Under the pieces are notes generated by a model. The model was given only the letters and a program-made list of their open reading frames with translations, ran no database searches and was not told where the DNA came from. The position numbers were made by a program, and so were the translations under genes. Below, piece by piece: positions 11,128 through 21,391 of a stretch of DNA of 64,000 bases (position 1 is its first letter; the number at the start of each line of letters is the position of its first letter). The DNA is from Areca catechu (lineage: Eukaryota; Streptophyta; Magnoliopsida; Arecales; Arecaceae), in assembly GCA_021397845.1 (NCBI GenBank), contig JAHSVC010000043.1, positions 992,001 to 1,056,000 on the forward strand, written 5' to 3'.

Positions 11128-11990
11128 TTGCGGCATTGGTCCGCCGGTTCATGGCGCCGGACTTGGGCTGCCTATAGCAGCTTCCGGTCCCATGACCCGG
11201 GAAGGGGCGGGGTGCCTATCATCCTCGGAATCCGCATGCCGGGCCTTGGGGCGGGGCCGTTCACCGTGAACTCACCCCACCGCTCTTGGCAATCCTTGCC
11301 GGATGGAATCGGGGGTTTGGGGAGGGAATTTGGAGAGAACGCTAGAAAGGGATCTAGGCACGGAGGCGGGGGCCACCGGAGATGGGGAGATGACGGCTGG
11401 AATCGGGTGTTGGGTGGGAGAGGAGGGGTTTAGGGGAGAGTGCACTATCTGATGCCTGAGCAGAGAAGCATCAGACGCCAACCGCTTGCCCTGGACCACC
11501 CTGCACCGTCCCTCCTCTGCTTCCCCGACTTTGACGGACGAGAAGCCAACGGCAGGGTCCTTGGGATCGACAGGTGCGTCGCCGCGATCTCGCCGCCCCG
11601 AGCAACGCTTCCGTCTGCCTTGCGCTTGGTCGCGGTGCGAGCTCATGATCCTCTTCTGTGGCCTCCTCCCTGATCCCAAACCTGCCATCGCCGCAATGGG
11701 TGTCCTTGTCCAAACCACCGACTTGCTCCACAGTTTCCTTTCTGTGCTCGGGTTCGGGGCATCGACGCGGGTGGGAACGAGCTAGGGGCCAACCGGCCGG
11801 CAGGCACGAGGGCGACGAGGGCAAGTAGGGCAGGGATCGCGGCGGGGGCTGCTGGATCTGGCGGAAGAAGGCCGCGGATGGCAGGGAAGAGTCGCCGCCC
11901 GGGTGGGGGGTGGGGGGGGGGGGAGGTGGTGGCGGGAAGGCGGTGGATGCCTTGGGCCATGAGGTTTGGTGCGGGGCGTGAGGGAAGCGG
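11128..11990 (-). other. GC-rich island, possible 5' exon of a minus-strand gene
   Basis: It differs sharply from the AT-rich flanks. On the minus strand an ATG at 11960 (MAQGIHRLPATTS) starts a proline-rich stretch containing a C homopolymer near 11908-11929, which would easily shift the frame. Open frames overlap at 11471-11824 and 11272-11718, the latter with KRIMSSHRDQAQGRRKRCSG. Strand and distance fit the 5' end of the gene whose exons lie at 10659 and 10451. No conserved domain is recognised, and GC-rich DNA gives chance ORFs. Treat this as a candidate promoter/first exon only. Confidence 0.3.
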
Positions 11991-13900
11991 AAATGAGGCT
12001 TAGGGTTTTAAGTGGTTAAATAAGTAAAAAATATCAACGTTCTCTCTGGGTCATGATCACCATGGCCGCCAGGCTAGCCGACCATCTAAGATCAACAGTT
12101 TTGGTTCTCATCTTCATCTTCCTCTATCATCCGAACATAACCGTTGATCTTATTAAATAAAATTTAATTTTTTAATTTTTAATTTTTTAAAATTTTAAAT
12201 AAGAATTTCGAATACTAGATTCAAGTTTGGATATCCAGGAGGATCTATAAGGATCCAAGTCTAGTATTTCAAAATTAAATCATCAAGTATTCAAATTCCT
12301 GTCCTAATCTGGTAATTAAGATTGGGACTAGATTTGGGTATCTTGATTTTGATCGGAACTCAATTTGTTGACAGCCTTATTAGACGGGTTGCAAAATTTG
12401 AATCCGAATTTAATCGATTTAATAAATGAGTTAAACATGTGAACATATTTATAATTCAAATATATTTAAGCTAAATTCAAACCTATTTAAAATGGATCGA
12501 ATGCGAATGGAATTTATGGGTCAGAATATATTTTATCATAAATATAGGGCAAAATCTGATTTTTCAATATTTTTAGAAATATAGTTAAATTAATATCATG
12601 GAAAAATTTATTTTCAGCATTTTATCATATATACATGATAAAAAAATTTGATTTTCTAATATTTTTTGAAATATGGCTAATCAGAATTTCTTATATCGTA
12701 GTACTCTAAAAATAAATAAATACAAAAAATTAAAAGCACAAACCACGCTTATCACATACACTAAACTAAGAATAATTCCAAAACTCAACAAAATAGTAGA
12801 TTTTTTTCCTGAAAATGATCTTGAATGGATAATCCTATTCATATTGGTATAGAGCTTAAAATAAGCTTTTCAATGAAATCTTTTGGGCCTCAACTCTTTC
12901 CCAATCTAAAGTTATGGTTGTTCGAAATTGAAGTATATGTTTAGGCATTATAGATTATTTTTTTGGATTTTCTTTGTTTCCTGTTTGTCCGGTCCAAGTA
13001 ATCTTTGTTTAATGTAGCCTATCTTATCTAAGTAATCATGGTTTTATTTGAGTTAATTAAAATCGAATGCTTTACATATATAAATTAAACTCGAGTATAA
13101 TTTTAATATTAGACCTAGTCCTAATTCAATAGAATATCGAGTCGAGGCAAGTTGAGTAAGCCAAAACTTTTGACCCTACGAGTTATTTAGGTTAAGTATG
13201 GTCCATGTATAATATGATCTAAATCCTAAAAAATTCAAGTCTAGATTGGGATGGATCAGGTCCAAATCAAATATAGCTAATTATGTTTTATTTATCATAT
13301 AACTAACTACTATTAACCATACAAAATAAATAATAAACAGTATTCTTTCAAAACAAATTAGAATATAAAGATATTTTTAAATTTATCTTCATATTAAAGA
13401 CATTGTCCATACAAGTCTTAGACATGATCCATATAAGTCTTAAATCATAATTTAAAGGCTCAAACAAGTTTAAGTCCTAATGGTTCGGGTTGGATCTAAA
13501 TTCAATGAACATAGACCCGATTCAAAAAATAGATTGAGTCCATTTTAGAACTCAACCTCAACCCATGGATCTTTCAATGCAGATTGAATCCAGTCTAAGT
13601 GGGTCGTGCCAGGTCGGATTAGAGTAAACTTGATCCATTTATATCCTTATAAATAAAAGAATTTTACAAGTTTCAATCAGATGAGGCCAAGAGCGAATGG
13701 TATTCATATATAATAATTTAAATAAGATAAAATATATTATTAGTTAATTTAAAAATAGATTGATTAAAATAGTTGTTAGACTATCCAAAGATTTAAAGTT
13801 CAAATCCTCTTATCTTCAAATTATTTATACTTTTTTGTAAAAACTATATTACATTATATATATAATCAGGGGACATCCAAGAGGCAAGTCCCAAACTTAT
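11991..13900. other. AT-rich spacer, no gene
   Basis: No protein-like ORF. Words such as TTTGGATATCC, CAAGTCTAGTA, GGTTGGATCTAAATTC and GACCCGATTC recur in degenerate form. A short tRNA B-box-like sequence (AAGTTCAAATCCTC) lies near 13796-13809, without a matching A box that I can defend. Confidence 0.5.
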
Positions 13901-14437
13901 ATGGATGGCAACAAAATCCAAATCTATGGGTACTCGACCCGACCCAACCTGATTGGGCTGAGTAGTTAATACTTTAATGGGGTTTGGACCAGATTTGGAC
14001 AAAATCCGAATGCTTAACTTTAGATTTGGACCGGGACTTGATAGATTTGTACCCAACCTAAACCCGATCTAAATTATTTTAATATTTTAATATATAATTA
14101 ATATGTATTATATTAAATATATTTTTTTAATAGAATATGAAATTAAGTGCTATTGAACTAAAAATATAGTTAATTTTTATTTATTTAATGTTTGTATGAT
14201 TTATAGAATGGTAGATGATTTTAAAGTTAACAAAAATAAAAAATATATATTTAATATGACTTAATTAGGTTTGGACCAGGTAAACCTGAAATATCCGATA
14301 CCTGATTGAGATGAGTTTGGATAAAAAGAATCCAGTCTCGATAGTATTTGGGCTGGGTTTGGATAGTTTATTAGATATTTAGGTTTGGGTTTAGATAGTT
14401 AAAAACCCGATCCGAACCCGACTGATTGCCATCCCTA
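13901..14437. mobile_element. hAT-like MITE (non-autonomous DNA transposon)
   Basis: The left end reads ATGGATGGCAAC and the right end, reversed, TAGGGATGGCAATC: imperfect terminal inverted repeats with the GGATGGCAA core common in plant hAT MITEs. The flanks CAAACTTAT (13892-13900) and CAAACCTAT (14438-14446) are near-identical, as expected of an 8-bp hAT target duplication with one difference. The 537-bp interior is AT-rich, has repeated GGTTTGGACC-type words and codes for nothing. Family assignment rests on termini and duplication length only. Confidence 0.65.
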
Positions 14438-15186
14438 CAAACCTATCGCTTGGAAAGTCGGGTGGCCAAACATGAAAACTTAATCAATAATAATTATAAG
14501 TTATATTTATATCTAAGTTTTTAATTAATATAAATATTTTATCAATTAAAGTATAATTAACATACGGTTAGGCCCGGTGGCTAAGGTAAAAAGTACAAGG
14601 ATTTGAAGTTCAAATATTTGTATATTTACCTATTTATACAAATTCAAAATTAAATTATGATGTTTTTATATTTGCTATAATATTTTTGACTATCATTCTA
14701 TTATGGATAATCCGTTAAAAAATTTAATTTCTATTTGTTAAAATATTTTTGATTGTCTTTCTATAAGAAATAACCATTCGAAAAAATTAGAAAATATTGA
14801 TGCCAGTTTCTTGACAGATAATCCATTAGAAAGTTTACTTTATATTTGTTAAAATATTTATGACTGCCTTTCCACTAGAAACAACCATTTCATTAATTTA
14901 AAATTTATTGAAATTATATTTTTGATGGTAAATTCTATTAGAAACATTACTGACAAATAATTTATCACTAAATCCATTATAAATATTTTTTTATTTTTTT
15001 AAAAAAAATATAGATTTTTTTGATGGAATTGGTTCTGACACATAATCCATCAGAAAGCTGTCAAAGATTTTAAGACATATTAAATACATTTTATTACTAT
15101 TTTTTTGATAGACAACTATCAGTGATCCATAAGAAATTTATAATAGACCATGTATGTCAATAAAAAATTCTGCTTCTAAACCCCTA
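14438..15186. repeat. AT-rich spacer with degenerate ~110-125-bp repeats
   Basis: Between about 14670 and 14905 blocks of the form TTTGTTAAAATATTT..GA..G.CTTTC followed by AGAAA.AACCATT occur three times in imperfect form. ATAATCCATTAGAAAG-like words recur up to 15060. No ORF. This could be the subterminal repeats of an eroded DNA transposon. A sequence at 14578-14620 (CCGGTGGCTAAGGT then GAAGTTCAAAT) faintly resembles tRNA A and B boxes, as in SINEs. Confidence 0.4.
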
Positions 15187-15916
15187 TGTTGATGCTAATC
15201 CCTGCAGACCGAATGGAGTGCTGGATTTACTGGTTCATCTCCTCGGACTCCTACAAAATAAATCTCTAATCGGAGGTTTTCGATGGGGATGCTCCGATGC
15301 CTAAGTCAGCAGAGTTCAGGCCATAGAATGAAGAGCTCAAAGAAAATAGAGATCGGAAAAAAGAAGAATCAATTTAGCATAATGCAAGCAAGTCGTAGAC
15401 CAACTCAAACTAGCATGGAATGGCTTACCTTGGAGATCCCCTTTTACCTTCATTTATAGATGTTGTTTTAACTAAAAGTAGTTTAAACTTTCTAATTTCT
15501 GTTAGGAAAGTTAGTCAATATAACTTTCCTTTAACTAATTATAGTTACTGTTGGAGGTTAGTTACCTTGGTCTTACTAAAGCTGTGGCTGTTAGTTATAT
15601 GATTGGTTGGTTATAACAATCAAGTCCGTTCTTGACTGCTTTAAGTCGAAGTAGATCGGCCACTCTCTTAGAAGCGGGCGATTGTAGATAGGCCATTCCC
15701 TTCGGAGCCATTTGCTTCGGAACACACATTGTAGATCGGCCATTCACTTTGGAATAGGTTTAAGGCCGATCTCAAATGATGTGTTGTCGCTGGCTGAAGC
15801 ATAGTATCGATCCGTTCTTTCATCGGGTTTCAAAAATATTGTTGGGTCAATTCATCTGATCGACTGGTCTGGATAGGATACCAGCAATTATCTTTTTGGA
15901 CCGGTCTATCATAATA
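15187..15916 (-). mobile_element. Probable solo LTR, ~730 bp
   Basis: It begins TGTTGATG and ends ATAATA, a CA end with one change. CCCTA lies directly outside both ends (15182-15186 and 15917-15921), an exact 5-bp duplication. On the minus strand a TATA-like TCTATAAATG (15451-15460) is followed by a GC-richer R/U5-like part with CGATGGGGATGCTCCGATGC. The U3 side holds repeated GTAGATCGGCCATTC words (about 15650-15760). No primer site or coding region adjoins, so the element has recombined down to one LTR. Confidence 0.55.
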
Positions 15917-16185
15917 CCCTATTTCTAGTAGTATGCTACGGACGAGAGAAAATGAATTTATAAGTACTCTTATTTAGAAATCATGAGAAAAATAGTTTTC
16001 TTGATGGATACATTAAGTATTTTGAAAATTAAAATATTATGTTGACAAGTTTGATGATAAACCGCGCCTAGATTTTTGTCATGGTAAATTCTGCTACTCT
16101 TTTAAGAACGCCTCTTGGATGTAGACCAAGTAGTCATCCTCAATTTTTATTTCTTCTTCATTGATATGGTAACTACCTTCTCCAC
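15917..16185. other. Spacer, nothing recognised
   Basis: AT-rich with no ORF resembling a known protein and no repeat that I could define. Confidence 0.5.
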
Positions 16186-16447
16186 AATCCAGCTCCCTGG
16201 TCCACTTCTTAAGTCCAAAAACCTGGAGAAGTTTCTTCTAAAATTGAATCACAGTTACTATCACCATTACAATCTTCTTTCGCGAAGGGAGACATTTTGT
16301 TGACTGCCTTCGCCAGAATCCTGCTCCCTGATCCACTACCTAAGTCCATAAACCTGGAGAAGTTTCTTCTACAATCGAATCTACGGTCACTATCACAATC
16401 TTCTTTCGTGAAAGAAGACATTTCCTTGTGATGTGCTCCAAAATTGC
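16186..16447. repeat. 131-bp imperfect tandem duplication
   Basis: Two head-to-tail units share GCTCCCTG (16192 and 16323), AACCTGGAGAAGTTTCTTCT and CAATCTTCTTTCG, at a constant offset of about 131 bp. A minus-strand frame (16209-16481) stays open through both units and so shows an internal KEDC..D repeat. That reflects the DNA duplication rather than a recognised protein. Confidence 0.75.
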
Positions 16448-17599
16448 CACCAGCAAGAAAATTCATTCTCATCCAAATCACAGATCATAATGAGAAAACC
16501 AAAGAAAAAAATAAAAAATTTTTGGCAAGTTCAAAGTGGTTTCCTCTGCTCTATACATAATACAGACCAGCTTGAGAGACAAATTATCCTCGAGAATCCA
16601 TTCGTCTGATCCACTAAATGACTAAAGTCACAAGGTAAGAGAAGAGAGTACATAGGGGTGTAACGGGCATATTAAAAAATATAATGGTGCAAACTTTGAG
16701 AGCTCAAATAAAAAATTGGAAGTAAAATTAAAAAAAAAAAAAAAAAAAGGAAAGAAAGATACGGGAACCTTTGGTAGCAATATTATCAAATCGGACGACT
16801 GCATGTAAATGATGTAAAAATCTTTCTTAATTTGAATTAATATTAATTATAATTTTTTTTATTAAAATCGGATTGATTTTATGGTCCATGTTAATAGGTG
16901 TATGATAAGTTCAATATTATATGATCGTTGTTTGGGCTAGGAGTACCTCACATGGATTGGTGTGGTTGAGACGGTACAGTATAGACCTTGGTCCAACTGG
17001 CCCGTGATGGGAAGACATGCTAGGATTTGCTTATAAATAATAGACTAAATCCCCTATCCGATCCTCATTATCATTATTTTTATCATTTGCATGAGTTTTG
17101 TTCTCACGGCTTGTCCCATCGATGAGCCACCTATTATGAGGATGCTAAAGAGAAGGACTCTGTCTTTGACGCATCATTCCAGATTTAGAATTATGTCAAA
17201 TACGTGTAAGTATCTTAAATCTAAATCTTTTGAAAATTTGATTATATGATATAAATTACAGATTTGTTGTTTGCTCTAATCAACAGGGAACTGATATATT
17301 TTTTAGGTGTTCTAAAATTCATGTATATGATCTTGGATTTTTAAAAAAATTTCTTACATTTCGTATCAACTAGAATCTTTTTTATTTTTAATTTTTTTAC
17401 ATTTTCTTGATGATTTGGGAAGAAGCCGGTAGATCGTTTCATGGTTATCCTCCAACAAATTTAATGTTGAAAATTTTTGATGCTACAATTTAATTTTTCG
17501 GTCATGGCGTATCATCTTTACCTTTTAAAGGGATCGAATTAAAAAAATTGAAAACTTGACAGCGATCATGCGCTAATCACCGGAGTCAGGATTTTGCCA
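16448..17599. other. AT-rich spacer with an A homopolymer
   Basis: No gene recognised. A run of about 18 A at 16731-16748 could be a microsatellite or the tail of a retroposed sequence. No target duplication was found around it. Confidence 0.4.
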
Positions 17600-19372
17600 T
17601 GGCCGAACCTTGATGGCAAACGGTCGGAAATTTGGGGCTAATGGCCACCGATTTCTCTCCTTTCTCTTAGATCCGACAGAAAGAGGAGATCCAGCATCGA
17701 ATCTCCTCGATCTACCTCTTCCATTCGTCGGCGGTGGTGGGGTTGCTACTATCGCGGCAATGGAAGGGTATGCATCGACAGTAGGCTATGGCGGACCTGG
17801 TGGTGTCGAGATCCGGTGGTATGAGGCCCGTCGGAGAGGCACTGGCGCCTCTCATGGAGAGACCTGATCCTAGCGCCGGATGAGGTCGGAGAGCCCTGAA
17901 CGTGCCAGTGGCGATCCCGGCCGTCGGTTGGTCAGTTTTCATAAAAAAAATTGCCACACGGACCGTCAGTAGGCTCGTTTTCGTCATCGGTGCACTGCCG
18001 GAGGCGGCGCTGGTCATCTCCAATCGGTCCTGGTGGCTGTCCCACCGGTCCTTGTGCCGGTGGTGAGGGGTTTAGGCAAGAGGTGGTGCCGATCTTAGGG
18101 TTCTTTTCTTTGGGTTAACTGTGGGGAAGGAGGTCAAAATCCACCACCCAAGAAGATCTTTTGGCCGCCGGCGATGACGAGAAGTGGCAATTGATGGTCG
18201 GGTTCGGCTGATAGACCTTTGCGGTGGAGATCCCAACTTCAAACCTCCATTAATGGAGGTTTTGGGAGGTGATCAGGAGATGTAGATGGGATGAAGGAGG
18301 GATTTTAAATGGATTTTGGATTTGGGGTTATCGGGTTTTCAATCTTTTTAAAATCCAATCCATAATTTTAGTTGAGCCCAATAGTGATGATAGGTTGGAC
18401 CCAATCATATTGGGTCAAATTCAATTTGAGTTAAAGAAAAAATTTTATAATTAAACCCCTATAAATTAATAATTATAAATATTTTTTAAAAAAATTATAG
18501 ATAGGTCCCTAATATTTGAAAATTATAAATTAGTACTCAAAATTTTATCCCTATTTTTTTTGAAAATATAACTTACAGAAAAGTTCCTATAATTTCTGTA
18601 ATTTATGGTTTGGTCCTTTATCATTTATTTTTTATTAAAATCGCTGGAACTTGCTCATTTTATATCTGATTTGAGCGATTTTTGAATTGTTGAACTCATA
18701 ATATTCTACATAACAATTTGGTAGAGTTCTTTATATTTGATAAAATATTTAAATAATTTAAAAATTATTTATGTGTAATTCTACTCATTATTATATAATT
18801 TGAGTGTGTTTTCGCATAGCTCAAAGGGATTCGGAGTACTCTATGAATTTTGAATAGCTGAGTTATTGAGGACTAATTATTCATCCTTTATTATATTTTG
18901 GAATTATATATTGATGTTTCTATTGCCGTTGATCCAAAATTTACTATAATTGATTGTTACATTTATTATATACTATAATTCTTGTCCAAAGATGTTTTAT
19001 AGTTGTGTAGTAAGTGTCATTGATAGAAGTGGGACTTAAAATGCATTATTATTATAATTGATCAGCGGAGTGCATGTTATAGAGTATTCCATTTTGGACT
19101 GATCTTTTGTGGCATACATGTCATTGAAGTATGTCATTTTGTATTTATTTGGGCATTTATCTTTCATGTATGAATAATTTATGGATTGATATAAGTATAA
19201 GTATTTATCACCAAAGTGGTTTATTTATGTTGTCCATGAGTTTTTCATCATGTGAGGGATATTTTCTGGTTATTGTATACAACCGCCTGTCCAAAGAGGA
19301 TATTGTATATTTTAATCAAGAAATGTTACATGGGGCATTGTGTTGCAATGGTACTTTAACTTTCATGGGTTT
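17600..19372 (+). mobile_element. Old LTR-type repeat, ends undefined, cut by the Tat element
   Basis: A GC-rich half (17600-18100) with CGGCGGTGG and CCGGCGATG words passes into an AT-rich half (18310-18650). There, degenerate phrases of the form GTCCCTAATATTTGAAAATTATAAATT, in pieces, repeat every ~50 bp. This composition resembles long LTRs of Tekay/Del elements. No coding domain, primer site or TG/CA boundary was found. ORFs here (17610-17867, 17712-18023, 19131-19610) do not resemble proteins. The right end is interrupted at 19373. Confidence 0.35.
18241..18262. repeat. 22-nt perfect palindrome
   Basis: The arms AACCTCCATT and AATGGAGGTT are exact reverse complements with no spacer. It lies near the GC-to-AT transition of the LTR-like repeat. 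It could form a hairpin or bind a dimeric factor, but a chance origin cannot be excluded. Confidence 0.7.
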
Positions 19373-20886
19373 TGTTGCTGCCCGGATCGTCGTGGCCTGT
19401 AGCTCTTTAGGTGGTCGGGAGTCATGCATCCGCCCGCCTGGGAACGTCTCCGGCGCCGGGGACTTGCGAGGAAGCAACGTCAGTGACCCAGGCCGGAGAT
19501 ACCGGTGGGGGCACTCCGACGATCAAGTCAGTGATGATCCAGGGGAGCAGATCCTCCTGGTCGAGCCCCTCTGGATGAGCTCCACGCTAGGAGGAGTGAA
19601 TATAGTATAAGTGGAAGATGAGGACGAGCTGGGAATGGTGTTGGCCGAGGTGGTCTTGCCCTCCTCTCTGACCTTCTTCCCTTGTGTCGCTATGGTTCCT
19701 CCCTTTTTTTCTTTGAAAAGCATGCTATGGGGATCTTCCCCTTTGGGGTTAGATGCCGATACCTTTTTGCTTATTTTTTGGCGGGAGTTTCTACCTTGGT
19801 TTGCTTCGGGATCTCCCCTGCTGTCGTGTATGGTGAGGTACCGTGACGTGGACGGGACATCTCTCCTGTTGTGACAGTCGGGGAAGCCTCCGTAGATTTC
19901 TGACATTCCTTCTGCTTATCCCTCTCCTGGGAGTTTGTCAGGGTCTCGATCGGCGGGCCGCCGGTCTTGGGATCCATGCTCTCTGGTAGGTTCTTTTCTC
20001 CGGTTATACGACAGATTATCGGAGGGTATGGCACCTTGATTGCGGCATGGTTGGTGTCGTACGGCCCTCGGGAGCATCGCCACTATCCTCGGAGGAGAGG
20101 TATGGCTCCCTTGGCGGCCAGCGTATTGGCTTGAACAGAGGGCCGAGCTGGAGAGGCAGGACCCGTCTGTGGTAGACTCGCCTGGGTGCTGCTTGGCAGG
20201 ATGGAGGCAGACCGAGCTCAGTCGCGGAGGGGCGTCTCGTGGCGGAGGAGGCTGAGCTCGACTCCTGACCAAGGGCCCGACTTCAGACAAATCGGTGCTG
20301 GGGTGCCACCTAGCCCAGGGGACCTGAGCTGGAGGGGCGCCTCGCGGCGGAGGAGGCTGAGCTCGACTCCTGACCACGGGACCGATCTCGAGGGGTCCGT
20401 CTTAGGTGGGAACTCGGACCCGGCTCCGGCCTGGTGTTCCGGCTTGCGGGAATGGACCTGGTGGAGGACGGAGCTTGCCTTTGGGGGCAGAGGTGTTGCC
20501 TCAGGGAAACTTAGCTCGGCAAAGGCGTTCATGCTGGGGTGTCGTGGCACTCATTTGCCCCCCACGCCCGAGGCCCATTAACGCACGCTCTTGGGGCTTG
20601 CATAGAGGCTGAGCTTGGAGGCCTCGCGGCGGAGGAGGCTGAGCTCGACTCCTGACACGGGACCCGATCTCGAGGGGTCCGTCTTAGGGGGAACTCGGAC
20701 CCGGCTCCGGCCTAGGTGTTCCGGGCTTGCGGGAATGGACCTGGTGGAGGACGGAGCTGCCTTTGGCGGGCAGAGGTGTTGCCTCAGGGAAACTTAGCTC
20801 GGCAAAGGCGTCATGTGAAAGCTTGTCGTGGCACTGATGGGGACTCCACGTCACTGCCTCGTGCATATCAGCATTTTGGCACATCA
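19373..20886 (-). repeat. Tat element 3' LTR, with internal partial duplication
   Basis: It is 1514 bp against 1285 bp for the other copy. The excess is explained by a second pass through the LTR segment containing GCGGAGGAGGCTGAGCTCGA. That segment occurs at about 20235, 20343 and 20626, whereas the partner has two copies (about 29024 and 29133). Between passes lies TTTGCCCCCCACGCCCGAGG (about 20548), the sequence normally found outside this LTR at the polypurine tract. Confidence 0.9.
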
Positions 20887-20904
20887 TTTGCCCCCCACGC
20901 CCGA
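20887..20904 (-). other. Polypurine tract of the Tat element
   Basis: The minus strand reads GTGGGGGGCAAA directly before the LTR start TGATGTG. A second, displaced copy sits inside the LTR near 20550. Confidence 0.8.
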
Positions 20905-21391
20905 GGCCCATTAACGCACGGCTCTTGGGGTGAAGGCATAATTATAGCGCTGACGTGGAAAGGCAAAGAAATTGGACACAAAATGGCTAAAATCGACGTC
21001 GCCTTGCTCTGCGGTCCCATGAGCTTGTGGGAGGATGCCACATGGCCAGCAGGAGGGGGGGGTCGAAGCGGGCACGGAAGTCGTAGCGACCACGGCCGGA
21101 TTGGCGCACGAGCCAATGGATGGTCGACACAAGGCGGGCGCCTTCTGGTGGGCCGCAAAGGTACAGTCGGGCACAGGTAGTTCCGGAAGGAGGGGCAAGT
21201 TTTTTCGAAGCTTACCCTCGTTCAACCTCCGCGTGCTCAGTACCTTGCAGGAGCTTCTCCGTCTCCCTCTTCCCCTTCGGCTGCTGGCGTCCTCTAGAGT
21301 TTATGCAGGTTAGCCTCCTATTCTCGCCTCGTGGGAGTCATTTTAGGGTCCCTCCTGTCCTTTTTCTTCTTCCTTCTTGTCTCTTTTCTCC
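20905..21391 (+). promoter_or_regulatory. Leader region of the antisense gene
   Basis: This ~490-bp GC-rich stretch lies between the polypurine tract and the first ATG of the plus-strand gene. From about 21230 it becomes pyrimidine-rich, as plant 5' leaders often are. No clear TATA box was found. A promoter is inferred only from the presence of the gene. Confidence 0.3.

Noticed and set aside
13755..13830. tRNA gene or SINE suggested by AAGTTCAAATCC
   Set aside because: Only a B-box-like word; no A box at the right distance, no cloverleaf, no flanking duplication. The similar site at 14580 is weaker still.
17610..18023. Host gene in the GC-rich part of 17600-18100
   Set aside because: Short overlapping frames on both strands with no protein-like pattern or splice signals; an eroded LTR explains the composition better.
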